Below, piece after piece: positions 11,196 to 22,619 of a stretch of 64,000 bases of DNA (positions within the stretch are counted from its first letter, which is position 1; the number at the start of each line of letters is the position of its first letter). A program made the position numbers and the translations under genes. This DNA comes from Ipomoea triloba (Eukaryota > Streptophyta > Magnoliopsida > Solanales > Convolvulaceae). The stretch lies in the NCBI RefSeq assembly GCF_003576645.1, contig NC_044930.1, positions 22,590,182 through 22,654,181 on the forward strand, written 5' to 3'. A model generated the notes under the pieces. It saw only the letters and a list, made by a program, of their open reading frames with translations. It did no database searches and was not told where the DNA came from.

Positions 11196-11450
11196 TTTAT
11201 AGTGTCTGGTGAATTGAAGTAGGTACTCTATCTCAACTAAAAGTCTAAGTTGATAGTTAGATTGTAAATTTATGTTTATATATTATATGTTTAACACGCT
11301 CCTCACGTGTGTAGGCCACCCATGACCTTTTAGCATGGCTCTGATACTAAATCGAAGCATGTGCTCCATCTCAACTAAAAGATTAAGCTGATAGTTGGAT
11401 TGCACATAAGCACATTTATGTTTATATATTATATGCTCAACATGGTGAAG
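11196..11450 (-). mobile_element. Miniature LTR retrotransposon (TRIM/SMART type)
   Basis: On the minus strand a short LTR (tgttgagcatataatatata ... catgcttcga) is followed by TTTAGTATCAGAGCC, a primer-binding site of the initiator-Met tRNA type (TGGTATCAGAGC). About 50 bp of interior (gctaaaaggtcatgggtggc) precede a second, diverged LTR starting tgttaaacatataatatata. The whole is about 230 bp with no coding sequence, the hallmark of TRIM/SMART elements. A second member is at 35.2-35.4 kb. Confidence 0.65.
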
Positions 11451-11496
11451 GGGTTGTAGTTGGAGTTGATTGAAACTCTGCATCCCAATATGATTG

Positions 11497-11766
11497 GGCA
11501 AATTATTGCATGGACCATGGTCCACATAGCTGTGTGGACCAAAAATAAAAAGTACATTATTTTTGTACTGAAGGTACATTATTTTTGTACTGTAGGTACA
11601 TTATTTGATAGTATATACCAAATAATGTACCTTCAGTACAAAAATAATGTACCCTAAAATAATGTATCTACAGTACAAAAATAATATACCTTCAGTACCA
11701 AAATAATGTAATTTTTATTTTTGGTCCACACAATTGTGTGGACCATGGTCCATGCAATAATGATTG
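11497..11766. mobile_element. MITE family A copy
   Basis: The ends GGCAAATTATTGCATGG and CCATGCAATAATGATTG are inverted. Just inside each end is a palindrome of the ggtccacacagctgtgtgga type. The interior alternates gtacattatttttgtact and its complement, so the whole folds into one hairpin. No clear target duplication is seen in this copy. Confidence 0.8.
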
Positions 11767-11825
11767 GTTTATGCCGCTATAATCATGCGAGTTAGGATTT
11801 ACCTACAGACCTATCATGGTAAGGG

Positions 11826-12075
11826 AAAATTAGGTCCACAACGTGTTACGTTGCCCATAACAAGGGGAGCATAACAAAAATTACATTTTTTATATACTAA
11901 AAGTATATTATTTTTGTATTGAGCCTACATTATACAAAATAATATACTTTTAGTATTTAAATAATATATTTTTTCTAATACAAGGCACATTTTTAATATA
12001 TTAAAAGTACATTATTGTATACTGAATGTATATTATTTGATAATATAGTCTACACAATTACATGGTAAGGTGTTA
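11826..12075. mobile_element. Degenerate MITE family A relative
   Basis: It has the same order of aggtccaca, attacattttt, agtatattatttttgta and agtctacacaatta words as family A, but the palindromes are eroded. Confidence 0.4.
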
Positions 12076-12120
12076 GAACTTTGACTATACTTGAATTTTA
12101 GATGGCTTAGGAGATCAGTT

Positions 12121-12346
12121 GGCAAATTATTGCATGGACCATGGTCCACACAGCTGTGTGGACCAGAAATAAAAACTACATTATTTGATAGTATATATCA
12201 AATAATGTACCTTCAGTACAAAAATAATGTACCCTAAAATAATGTACCTACAGTACAAAAATAATGTACATTCAGTACAAAAATAATGTACTTTTTATTT
12301 TTGGTCCACACAGCTGTGTGGACCATGGTCCATGCAATAATGATTG
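12121..12346. mobile_element. MITE family A copy with 9-bp target duplication
   Basis: The ends are GGCAAATTATTGCATGG and CCATGCAATAATGATTG, flanked by the perfect direct repeat agatcagtt (12112-12120 and 12347-12355). A 9-bp duplication is typical of Mutator-like (MULE) transposition, so family A is probably a MULE-derived MITE. It contains the ccacacagctgtgtgg palindrome at both ends. Confidence 0.88.
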
Positions 12347-12515
12347 AGATCAGTTGCATAAGGCCCAATTCGATATATCAGTTAGGTGGGTTTGGGCTCA
12401 TGAAAATAATGTTGGCCTAATTTTAGGAAAATAGAGTGGGCCTAATTGGTGAAAAATAGAGTCTAAATGTAATTTCATATGATCACTCTTTAACTAAGTT
12501 TTGAGTTGCCAAGGA

Positions 12516-12622
12516 TCTTGTGGTCTAGTGGCATCAAACCTTTCCCTTTATATAAAAGGTAGTGGGTTTGAGCCTCAGTGGAGGTAATACTGATTCTTGT
12601 GCTTTAATTGAGTTTTGAGTTT
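12516..12622 (+). repeat. tRNA-derived SINE
   Basis: A box-A-like tggtctagtggcatc at about 12530 is followed 40 bp on by a box-B-like gggtttgagcctc, then agtggaggtaatactgat, ttgtgctttaa and gagtttcaagactttctcac. This fits a pol III SINE. Four relatives lie in the window (1.56, 5.97, 34.0, 40.6 kb). Confidence 0.65.
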
Positions 12623-12643
12623 CAAGACTTTCTCACTACAAGC

Positions 12644-13243
12644 GGCAAATTATACCGTGCACCATGGTGCACATAGCAATGTGCACCACGTACGTAAACG
12701 TCGTTTTGAGCATTGTAAACTAACCGTCCATTTTTTTGGAAATCACGTTTTCCGTTTCGGTCGGTCTCTATATTTATGTTAATATTCTGTGTATTCTAAG
12801 TAATCGTTCTGTGTATTCTAAGTAATTGTTCTGTGTATTCCAGGCAATTATTCTGTGTATTCTAGACAATCGTCTGTATATTCATGTTAGTAACACATGT
12901 TGTGATATGTTTGTGCATTCGAATGTTTAGGAGGATTAGTTCTGTGTATTTTGTGTCAATATTCTGTTTATTCATGTTATTAACACAGGTTGTGATGTGT
13001 TTGTGCATTCGAATGTTAGGAGGATGAGTTCTGTGTATTTTGTGTCAATATTCTGTGTATTCTGGGCAAACATTCTGTGTATTCTAAGCAAACGTTCTGT
13101 GTATTCTAGATAATGATTATGTGTATTATAGATAATGAATTTCCTGGAATTATTCGCTTCCGCGTCCACTAACATCGAAACGACGTCGTTGTGGACCAGG
13201 GTGCACATTGCTATGTGCATCATGGTCCACGATATAACGATTG
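12644..13243. mobile_element. 600-bp MITE with 9-bp target duplication
   Basis: It is flanked by a perfect repeat, actacaagc (12635-12643 and 13244-13252). The ends ggcaaattataccgtgcacc and its counterpart catggtccacgatataacga are inverted, and the palindrome gtgcacatagcaatgtgcac sits at each end. The interior is a tandem array of ttctgtgtattctaagcaa-type units. End sequences resemble family A, which suggests one MULE-related superfamily. Confidence 0.85.
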
Positions 13244-13259
13244 ACTACAAGCACATCAA

Positions 13260-13965
13260 GCAGTATGTTTTGGCCGAAGGCAATTTATAGACACACAAAA
13301 TTTGAAATGGACTGATAAAATTATTATTGGGTCAAATTTCAGGATTGATTATTGGATCCAATTTAATTAATCGGACCATGATAATTGAATTAATTTGATT
13401 AGCCCAAATGATTTTGATCTTGGGTTATTGAATTATATTTAAATTTAATAATAAATATTATAGTTAAATTTAAATATGAATTTATTATTATATTTGAATT
13501 TAATAATTATAATTAAATTTGAATCAAGTGATCGAATCTTGAACCTAGACATTATTATGGCAAGATTCGTTTCGGATAAAGCTCTTAGCATTTATCTTAA
13601 ATAATTAATTATTTATTCGATAAATATTAAAAGAGTTTGTTGAGGTATGGAAGTTATATTCTCTATTATAAATATAGCCCTCATTTCACACCTTGAAACA
13701 CAACTTGAAGAATTGAGAGCACCTTGAAGGCATTGAATGCAGAAGAGTTTGAAGGTATACTTGAAGACATTGAAGGTACTTTAAAGCTCTGCAGAGTTCT
13801 CTTTTGACATTAATTGACATCTCCAGTTGAAGATCAAGTCTATTTAAACCCGAAGGTCCTTACGCCGCTTGAATTCTGGAGGCCCTTCAGTGGAACCTTT
13901 GAAGCAAATAATAGGGTTCGCTTCTTGTGAGACTGTCTCACATGTATCAATCTGTTAGATGGGTC
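13260..13965 (+). repeat. Possible LTR-like segment
   Basis: It has a promoter-like ctattataaatatagccc near 13672 with downstream purine-rich leader-like sequence (cttgaagaattgagagcacc). Such a layout is common in Ty1/copia LTRs, and copia coding remains lie 450 bp downstream. No second LTR was found, so the call is weak. Confidence 0.25.
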
Positions 13966-14394
13966 AAATATAATAAAAATGAGTTAGAAATGAATTCCCT
14001 ATATAATCAAATACTTTAAATTTTATATATAATACTTTATATTATAATGGAAAAAGGTACAAATAGACCACCGAACTATTTGGCGGATAGCAATTAAGTA
14101 AGCTCCAACTTCATCTCTAAACCTGGAAAAAAAAAAGAGCAATTAGAACTTGGAAAAAAAAGAGCAATTAGCATTTTTAACAAGTTAACAACAAGTTTGT
14201 GCTTATTAGGATGCCTTTTTTATTTTCTATTTTTTATTATTATTATCCTACTAAGCATTTGACCATTAAAAAATAAACTAAGCAAAAAAATCCTACTAAT
14301 AAATAAACTGAACTACTGTAGTTAAATTTATTTATTAGTTTGGCGTGGGCAAAGTGGTTCTAAAGATGACTTTCTACGAATATTTGTTGGTAAA

Positions 14395-15719
14395 TGGTAT
14401 GTATCTTATGGGCTCTTTAAGCTCAATGTAATGTTTGTGATTATGGTAGACTAGGTCATGTTAATTTTAATTCTATGCGTAGATTAATTAGCATGAACCA
14501 TATTCATACGTTCCAAATTAACACAAATAACAAGTGTGAAATTTGTGTTGAGGCAAAACTAATTAAAGCACATTTCAACTCAGTTGAAAGGCAAACTAAA
14601 CCACTTGAATTAATCCATAGTGATTTGCGCGATTTTAGATCGATACAAATGAGAGGTGGTAATAAATATTTTATCATGTTTATCGATGATAGCACATGTT
14701 ATTGCTATGTGTATTTGCTAAAGAGCAAAGACGAAGCCTTGGAAAAATTCATTCTTTATAAGAATGAAAATGAAGTTGAAAACCAACTTAATCGAAAGAT
14801 TAAAAAGGTTAGAAGCGATAGAGGTGGTGAGTACGAAGCACCAATCGGTAACTTCTGTGCAAGTATATGTATTATACATGAGCGTATGATACCTTACGCA
14901 CCTTAATCGAACGGGGTTGCCGAATGAAAGAATTGTACATTGAAAGAGATGATGAATGCAATGTTTATAAGTTCAGGCCTACCTCAAAGCATGTGGGGTG
15001 AGACGATTTTGACAAATAATTACCTTTTAAATCAGGTACCCCGCAAGAAGCTCGATAAGACCTCTTATGAGTTGTGGAAAGTTAGGAAGTCTTCCTACCA
15101 ATACCTCAAAGTGTGGGGGTGTCTTGCCAAAGTGTTGGTGCCAACACCTAAGAAAATAAAGATAGGTCCAAAGACGGTGAATTGTATCTTTATTGGCTAT
15201 GCACATAATAGTAGTGCTTATTATTTTTTAGTACACGAGTCTCATAATCCGGACGTACGTAAGAACACGATAATAGAATTAAGGAATGCATATTTCTTTG
15301 AAAATGTATTTCTTTGTAGGTCCAATGAGGGTCCAAGAACGTTAAAACAAACGTTTGACGAAGCTATGGATAATGGTAATGGGGAATCTGAGAAAGAACC
15401 TGAGCTCGAGCCTAGATGCAGTAAGCAGGCAAGAGTTGAAAAATCATTTAGTCATGATTTTCTAACTTACTTGTTAGAGTATGATTCTTGTACTCTAACT
15501 TGTTTATTAGGAAATGAACCAAATTTTCTATCTTGCTTGATAGAAAATGAGTCTCGAACGTACGTAGAAACCGTGACTTCTACAGATGAACCAATGTGGA
15601 AAGAGGCTATTAAGAGTGAAATGAATTCTATCTTACATTTGGAGTTTGAGGAGCAACCAATTGTTGAAATACCAATTGTTGAAATTTGGGCTATATACCA
15701 AGGACTAATTGTGTGTTAG
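14395..15719 (+). pseudogene. Ty1/copia polyprotein fragment (GAG-pre-integrase and integrase)
   Basis: Remains of a copia-type retrotransposon polyprotein. First comes a GAG-pre-integrase domain (GRLGHVNFNSM near 14440, CEICVEAK near 14540). Then comes the integrase core with the first Asp in HSDLRDF, the FIDDSTCY motif and the second Asp in VRSDRGGEYE. The stretch that should contain the catalytic Glu (SNGVAE) is cut by two in-frame stops at about 14905 and 14925. Frame then resumes with LKEMMNAM, WGETILTNNYLLN, VWGCLAKVLVP and KIGPKTVNCIFIGYA, typical of the integrase C-terminal region. It ends in a damaged start of the reverse-transcriptase region (DEPMWKEAIKSEMNSI). RT, RNase H, gag and flanking LTRs are absent. 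Inactive. Confidence 0.9.
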
Positions 15720-16739
15720 AATAAATGTTTTGGTTATGTTGAGTGTTGGGCGTCGAACGGGTTGACCGAGTTCAATGCCTGCTTGATTCGAAACGTGGTA
15801 CTATGGTTTATCATGGAGAGATGTGTTAAATGATTGATATTCACCAATTTATTACCAATTAGTTTTAAGTAGAATATGACAATCAGATAGCTAAATAACT
15901 CTGTGGTTGAACGTGCTTGACTTACAGTAATCGGTGACCCATAATTGAGTGTTGTGGTTGAGAATGATTCTTTATTTGCTATTAATAATTAAGGTGAAAT
16001 CTGCATCAATGATTGTTAGAGGTCTCCATTTCACTCACTCGAAATAGTTAGAGAATAAGACATTTTGAGTCCAAATTATTAGACATGTTCAATCATACAT
16101 ATACACAGAACATTAATTTCTCTGTAGATTGATCGGCACCGCAACATAATCATTTTCATCACATACAACTATCCCAATTTCTTTTTAAATTTTCATTTGT
16201 ATTCCTCACAAAAAAAAAAAGAATTAATTCTATTTTTTGTCCTAAATTTATATATGTCATTTCACTTTTAGCTTTTTTTTTTTTTTTTTTTTCAAAATAT
16301 ACCCATTAGTTTTAGTATTATTGTCATTGACATTGGCGGAGCCTAGACTATTTTCACCCCTACGTAGTGGATCCAATGATAAGTGGTGACAATGTCACAC
16401 GAGTTCCACCTTCAATTCGTGATTAGATGAAACGTTGTTGATAAGGAAGATGCATTATCACACACAAAAGACGACGAGTGACGATGGCGACGGATCCCGG
16501 CCGTCACGTTTCTGTCGGCCAACCCCTACAGCTTTCACTCCGACCACATTTTTTCTTTAAGATTTCCAAAATCTCTTTCCCTTTTGTTTTTATTTCATCA
16601 TTTCTTGTCGTCATAGAAGAGATAGATGAGGGTGTTTGTTATTCGCCGTAGGTAGGTGTGTATATGGAAAAGCTAAGATCGATAAACGATGATATTAGAA
16701 TTGAATCAAAACAAAATAAGATTTGATTGCATTGTAATA
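15720..16739. other. Intergenic DNA without recognised genes
   Basis: A fragment near 16225-16330 resembles the ends of the 39.8-kb MITE (aattctattttttgtcctaa). The word ggcggagcc near 16335 recalls some hAT ends but no partner was found. Nothing else is supported. Confidence 0.5.
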
Positions 16740-17174
16740 GGTTTTAAATAAATGACATCATTTACCCCACCCAATTAAAACTCTTTTGGCTTTTTTGATT
16801 CGATCAATATGTTTCGTTGTAATTTCAATTTGACATTTGTGTTTGAACAATAATTTTTGTATGAACTAATTTTATGAATTATAAACGTTTTGTTTTACTT
16901 TATATATTTTCAAATATATGTTCTTTATATTTTTATTAAAATATATTGATTTCATTATTTTATATTTTAATAGGTAAACAAACCTATTTAAATTTAAAAC
17001 TATTTAAATTTTATGAAAATGTCCTTTTTAGTCTTTTTACATTTATCAGCTTATAAAAAAGCTAATTTATCAAACACTTTTAAGCATAACAGCTAGCTTA
17101 ACAGCTATTCATATTTCAGCTTCGAACTTATAGCTTTTCAGCTACCTTTTCATCTAGGTTTGCCAAACATAGCC
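16740..17174. mobile_element. Partial MITE family D (right half)
   Basis: It matches the right half of the 17.48-18.77 kb element: ataggtaaacaaacctattt, atgtcctttttagtcttttt, aacacttttaagcataacagc, and ends gccaaacatagcc. The left end is missing. Confidence 0.65.
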
Positions 17175-17483
17175 TTAGACTAATGGAAACAAGGAGTATT
17201 ATCTCCATATTTATTCATTTCACCCAATATTGAACGACCAAAATGCTAAAATGTCTAAATATTTGAATCTTAGCTTACAATTAAATAGCTATGCATTTTA
17301 TAATTTTGAACGGTAAGAATCAAAGTGATTAATCATGAATATATAATTGGTAAATCAAAAGTAGGTAGGTTGTTTAATTTCCCACAAACAAAGAATAAAT
17401 AAACAAATATAATATACCTTCATGTTCTCACAAAAAAATATTAATAATATACCTTCATGTCATGCTATTTGATCATTTCCTAT

Positions 17484-18772
17484 GGCTGTGTTTGACAGAG
17501 CTTATTTAGGTGCTTATAACTTATTTTAAGCTACTAATAAGCTATAAACTTTGTTTGGTAATGTTCTCAAAATAAGCTAGTAGCTTAAAATAAGAGCTTA
17601 TTTTGAAACGCTACTTCAAGTAGCTTTTAAAAAATAAGCTAGTAGCTTCTTAAATTTTTTCCATCTTTATCCTTATTATTTTATATAAATGACATCATTT
17701 ATCCCTCTCAATTAAAACTCTTTTGGCCTTTTTTCTTCAATATGTTTCGTTGTAATTTTAATTTGATATTTGTGTTTGAACAATAATTTTTATATGAACT
17801 AATTTTATGAATTATAATTGTTTTTCTTTATATATTTTCAAATATATGTTCTTACTTTATATTTTATTAAATTATATTGATTTCATTATTTTATATTTTA
17901 ATAGGTAAACAAACCTATTTAAATTTAAAACTATTTGGCTATGTTTGGCAAACCAAGCTGAAAATGTACCTGAAAGCTGAAAAGTAGCTGAAAATTGAAA
18001 AGCTATAAGTTCGAAGCTGAAATCTGAAGAGCTGTTATGCTTAAAAGTGTTTGGTAAAATTAGCTTTTTGATAAGCTGATAAATGTAAAAAGACTAAAAA
18101 GCACATCTTCATACAATTTAAATAATTTTAAATTTAAATAGGTTTGTTTATAGATTAAAATATAAAATAATGAAATCAATATATTTAAATAAAATATAAA
18201 GTAAGAACATATATTTGAAAATATATAAAGTAAAAAAAATATTTATAATTCATAAAATTAGTTCATACAAAAATTAATGTTCAAATATAAATATCAAACT
18301 GAAATTACAACCAAACATAATGAAAAAAAAATGTCAAAAAGGTTTTAATTGAGAGGGGTAAAGGATGTCATTTATTTAAAATAATAAGGATAAAGATGGA
18401 AAAAATTAAAAAGCTACTAGCTTATTTTGAAAAGCTACCCCAAGTAGCGTTTCAAAATAAGCTCTTATTTTAAGCTACTAGCTTATTTTTAGAATATTAC
18501 CAAACAGAGCTTATAGCTTATTAGTAGCTTAAAATAAGCTATAAGCTCCTAAATAAGCTCTGCCAAACAGAGCCTTTAACTTTTATGAATATGTCCTTTT
18601 TAGTCTTTTTACATTTAACAACTTATCAAAAAGCTAATTTTACCAAACACTTTTGAGCATAACAGCGAGCTTAACAGCTTTTCAGATTTCAGCTTCGAGC
18701 TTATAGCTTTTCAACTTTCAGCTACTTTTCAGATTTCAGCTACCGTTTCAGCTAGGTTTGCCAAACATAGCC
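17484..18772. mobile_element. MITE family D with a sibling inserted in inverted orientation
   Basis: The outer element starts GGCTGTGTTTGACAGAGC and ends GCCAAACATAGCC, with TAT on both sides (3-bp duplication). At 17937-18574 lies a second complete element of the same family in reverse: it starts GGCTATGTTTGGCAAACC and ends GGCAGAGC-type (gctctgccaaacagagcc), with TTT on both sides. Outer without insert is 651 bp and insert 638 bp, which supports this reading. Both are made of agctta/taagct words and AT-rich filler, with no coding sequence. 3-bp duplications and GGC ends suggest a PIF/Harbinger-type origin (inference). Confidence 0.8.
17937..18574. mobile_element. Inner copy of MITE family D
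   Basis: A complete 638-bp element inside the 17.48-kb copy, in opposite orientation. Its insertion makes 17.49-17.94 and 18.10-18.57 kb a long inverted repeat. Confidence 0.8.
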
Positions 18773-19821
18773 TATGTTAGAGATTTACTATACATATTCT
18801 TATTTTATCATATCTTTTTTGACATATTAATAAATTGTATTTGCGAAAATATATACTTTTCAAAGACATGTGTAGTTCTCAAACATGTTATTTGGTTATC
18901 GCATTGCAATCTGCACTATATGTAGAACCTAATTGGCTTGAATACTTGCTGTCATGCTGAGTTGTGGTGTTAGACATTGTTTCAAAGGAAAATTGATGTG
19001 GGGATGGATATGTAATTTTCAAGTTAGTGATCAAGAATCCCTACCAAAACTTCAATTCTAAGTGATAAAGTTAGTTGTGATGAATATAAAGGATTGTTCT
19101 TGAGTTATTAATGCAATAATGTCACATGATAAACTATTGTCGCAATTTAGAATTAGTCCACGTGCTATAATGTTATGCCAAGTCACCTCTCTGTAAATTG
19201 GATAGTGCTAAGTTTTTTTTTTTTTTTTTCTTTTTGACTACTATTGACTCTTTTATAATGTAGTATCTGTTCATAATTACTTTTTCAACCAAATGAAACT
19301 TAAAGAGTACTGCAACTAGGTGTCACTAGACTACAAGGTCTTTGGCACTAATTAAAGCTTAAGTTATTTCTAACTTTTTCATTTTTTTAAACTTGTTGCC
19401 TAAAAATAACTTTGTAAGTTGTATTAGTTTTGAACTTTTGATTTCTAAATTTATAATTTCCATAATTATAACTTTCTAGGTTCTAAATTATAAATTTTTG
19501 AAAAACACTACAATTCAGATTGGCCTAGTAACTTTTGCATCAGTTACAATCATGCATGCTTTTGGGATTATACCAACTTCTGTAAACTCTTGTCCCAACG
19601 CTACTTGGTATACAATATCAAAAGTATACATGATTGATTGTGCATATTTGATGCAAAATGTATTGATATTTACTGTCACTTTATATTTTTTCAAAAATTT
19701 TAACTTTATAAATATACAAATAATATATATAATTTAAAAATGGTAGAAATATGTAATAAAATTAAAATTATAGAAAGTATAAATTATAATTAACTTTTTA
19801 ATAATTAACATAATTTAATTT

Positions 19822-19826
<5 letters not shown>
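18773..19826. other. Intergenic DNA without recognised genes
   Basis: No gene or element was recognised. A run of 20 T lies near 19210. Confidence 0.5.

Positions 19827-19860
<34 letters not shown>
19827..19860. repeat. (TA)n microsatellite
   Basis: TA run left of a family B element. Confidence 0.95.
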
Positions 19861-19863
<3 letters not shown>

Positions 19864-20225
19864 GGTGATCGCACCTTAATATGCGGTTAGTGCGGCCGCA
19901 CCACTAAGTATGCAAATATACACTGCACAATGTTAGGAAATGCACAATACAAATATGCACCATTAGGTACGCATCATCAATAAAACGCACAATTAGGTAT
20001 GCATAAAAACACTACACAGTTTTCGAAAATGCACAATTAGGTGTGGTGCATTATTTTGGATATTGTGAGTTTTTTGGTATATTTGTGCATTTTTATTGTT
20101 GTGCATTTTCCTAACACTAGTGGTGTATTTTGTTAATATTAGTAGTGTATATTTCAAGCGGCTGCACCAACTGCACGAGAAGGCGCGGCCGCATTGACCG
20201 CACGAGAAGGCGCGGTTGCATTTGA
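19861..20225. mobile_element. Foldback MITE (family B)
   Basis: Left ggtgatcgcacc and gcggttagtgcggccgcacc face right gaaggcgcggccgcattg and gcgcggttgcattt. The interior has cattaggtacgcatcat words like the 7.7-kb copy. It lies between (TA)n and an (AC)n/TA tract. Confidence 0.7.
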
Positions 20226-20251
20226 GCGCGCGCACACACACACACACATAT
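20226..20251. repeat. (AC)n/TA microsatellite
   Basis: gcgcgcacacacacacacac followed by atatag; it separates a family B from a family C element. Confidence 0.9.
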
Positions 20252-21163
20252 AGGGGCGTGCTCAGGTGAGAAGGTGTGTCCAGGAAAAAACTAAGAACCA
20301 ATCGCAGTCGTCCACGTGTCCAGATTTAACGAATCAGATGTAATTTTAAAAAGTAAAAACGGCGCGGTGGCATTTTAATAAATAACTCAAATTTTGGTCC
20401 AAATAAAATGTGTTAAAAGTACAAGTAACTAGTACAAGTTTACAAATAAAAAGTGAAAGTAATTTACCTAGTTAACATTAGTGCACTTAATGATAGCGTA
20501 CTTAATGATAACGGTTAGTGCAACTAATGATAACGCTAGGTGCGCTTAATATTGATGCTTAGTGTACCTTATTTGTTGCACTTTTAATACATTTTAGTTG
20601 CACTTAGGTGCACTATATGAAACTGTTAGGCTATCCTTAACCTTGAAATTTCTCTTACTTTCTAAAATGGGTCCCACTTCCACATCATCAAATTTACAAA
20701 TTCTTCACTATTTGTTCTACATCACTGCAATATTCTCTCACTTTCAAAAGTGGTCCCACTTTCATATTATATTATAAATATAATAACCAAATAATAATAT
20801 AATAACTAAAAAGAAATTTTAAAAAAAATGTACACAAAGGCTGTCGTAGCTGCCATGCGGCAGCCTTTGTCAGTCTTAGTAAGCTTTCTTAATTAGAAAG
20901 CTTGCAAGACACCTGGCCAAAAAAAATAAACAAAAATAAAATAAAATTCCACATCAATGGCCACCTCACCTAGCAAGTGGAAGACTTGCTAGGATGAGGA
21001 CAACCTTACTTGCACTTTTAACACAATTTAATTACATGCACTTCAATGTTAAAGTATTTACAAAATGTCACCATATTTTTTTTAATTACATCTGATCCGT
21101 TAGATCTGGACACGTGGACGACTGTGAGTGGTTCTTAGTTCTTTCCTAGGCAACTCGTTCTCT
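20252..21163. mobile_element. TIR element, family C copy 3, carrying a Tourist-like MITE
   Basis: The left part has gtccacgtgtccagattt, acgaatcagatg and acggcgcggtggcatttt. The right part has their inverse (gatctggacacgtggacgac, ttcttagttctttcctagg). The interior holds 'taatgataacg' and 'gtgcaactaatgataacg' units. It is interrupted at 20629-21005 by another MITE. Confidence 0.7.
20629..21005. mobile_element. Tourist-like MITE with TTA target duplication
   Basis: The ends ggctatccttaacc and ggatgaggacaacc are imperfect inverted repeats, flanked by TTA on both sides (20626-20628, 21006-21008). The sister element at 21.22 kb has the uninterrupted site gaaactgttacttacac near 21619, which confirms the borders. 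A TTA duplication is typical of PIF/Harbinger-derived Tourist MITEs. Confidence 0.8.
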
Positions 21164-21219
21164 CTCTCACTCTCTCTCTCTCTCTCTCACACACACATAC
21201 ACACACATGTATATATATA
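21164..21219. repeat. (TC)n(AC)n(TA)n compound microsatellite
   Basis: ctctctc, then cacacac, then tatatata in succession, between family C copies 3 and 4. Confidence 0.95.
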
Positions 21220-21655
21220 GGGGGCGCTCAGGTGAGAATGAATGCCTAGGAAAGAACTGAGAACCAATCGCAGTCGTCTACATATCTAGATTTAATTGAT
21301 CAAATGTAATTTTTTTTTTAAAAAGACGCGGTGATATTTTTGTAAATAACTCAAACTTTGGTGCAAGTAACGTGTGTTAAAAGTGGAAGTAACTAATGCA
21401 AGTGTGCAATTAAAAGTGCAAGTAAAATCACTTAAGAGTGCAAGTCATTTACCTTTTTAACATTGGTGTACCTAATGATAACGTCTTTGACATTGGTGCA
21501 CTTAATGATATTGTTTGGTGCAACTAATGATAACGTTATGTGCACTTAATATTGATGCTTAGTGTACATTATTTGTTGCATTTTTAATACATTTTACTTG
21601 CATTTAGATATAGTATATGAAACTGTTACTTACACTTTTAATACAATTTATATTG
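21220..21655. mobile_element. TIR element, family C copy 4, right end lost
   Basis: It repeats the left end and interior of copy 3 (gaaagaactgagaaccaatc, agacgcggtgatattttt, gtgcaactaatgataacg). It stops after acttacacttttaatacaat without the inverted right end. The following sequence, gacccgacctgacccgactc, is unrelated. Confidence 0.65.
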
Positions 21656-21727
21656 ACCCGACCTGACCCGACTCGTTTCACGAATGAGAGTCCATGAGAT
21701 AGTCACACAAGTGTGACCCTTAATACA

Positions 21728-22068
21728 ACCATTATTGCGTGGACCGTGGATCGCGGTCCAAAAATACAATAAGTACAGTATTCTAACACATAAAGTACAT
21801 TATTCTAACTCATAAATATATTATCTTACCTCATAAATTTCATTATTCTAACACATAAAGTACATTATTCGAACTCATAAAATACATTTTCTTATCTCAA
21901 AAAATTCATTATTTTAACACATATAAAGTACATTATTTTAACTCATAAAATATATTATATTATCCATAATATTCATTATTCTAACACGCAGAGCAGAGGC
22001 ATTTTCTTAACATCAAAATAACGTTATTTTTTACGGTGATTCACACAGCTGTGTGGACCATTGTCACT
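21728..22068. mobile_element. Degenerate MITE family A relative
   Basis: Left cattattgcgtggaccgtgg and right ttcacacagctgtgtggacc resemble family A ends. The interior is a series of 'cataaagtacattattctaac' type units. Confidence 0.55.
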
Positions 22069-22527
22069 TAGTATTGCTCATAAAAGATACGAAAGGAAAA
22101 CTATTTTTCTAGTAAAAAGATATAGCTCTACTAAATGAATTTTTAATCTTACTTTATAAATTTCTCTTTGATGTGGTAGACACTAATAAACTACTTTTTT
22201 TTCATTTAATTCCTAATACAAATGTCTACATTACCATTTATATGTGAAAATATGTGAAAATTAGAAAATTGAAAGTAAAAAATAAGATTACATGTAATAT
22301 TTTCTAAACCGATAAAACACCAAAAGAAAACAACGTAGTACTAGAAGAAACAAAAAGGCCCACTGGCCATTGAAAGGGACTTTTATGTCATTACAGGGAG
22401 GGTGGTGACCCATGCGCTATCAAACTCACGTAGGGGTCATCTCACTGTCATGTTGGATTAGCCGCAAAATGGCGCCAGCTAGATAAGTGCATCTGGGTTA
22501 GGTAAGTTTGGGGAAGATATAATTAAG
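22069..22527. other. Intergenic DNA, nothing recognised
   Basis: No gene or element was recognised; ordinary low-complexity AT-rich DNA. Confidence 0.5.
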
Positions 22528-22619
22528 GGAGTTTGGTTTAAGAAATTTTTATGGATAATGATTTTGGATTTGGGGTTATAGTTTGGTCTAGATTAAGGTG
22601 GACTTTTTAACTTTTATTA

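Noticed and set aside
12516..12622. A tRNA gene in the 12.5-kb box-A/box-B segment
   Set aside because: No acceptor or anticodon stem can be folded, and the tail is shared with other copies, so it is a SINE.
14504..14695. Minus-strand frame across the copia fragment
   Set aside because: It is the antisense of recognised integrase sequence.
19498..19737. 79-codon frame with hydrophobic stretches
   Set aside because: It begins at TTG, the composition is that of AT-rich noncoding DNA, and no domain or neighbour supports it.
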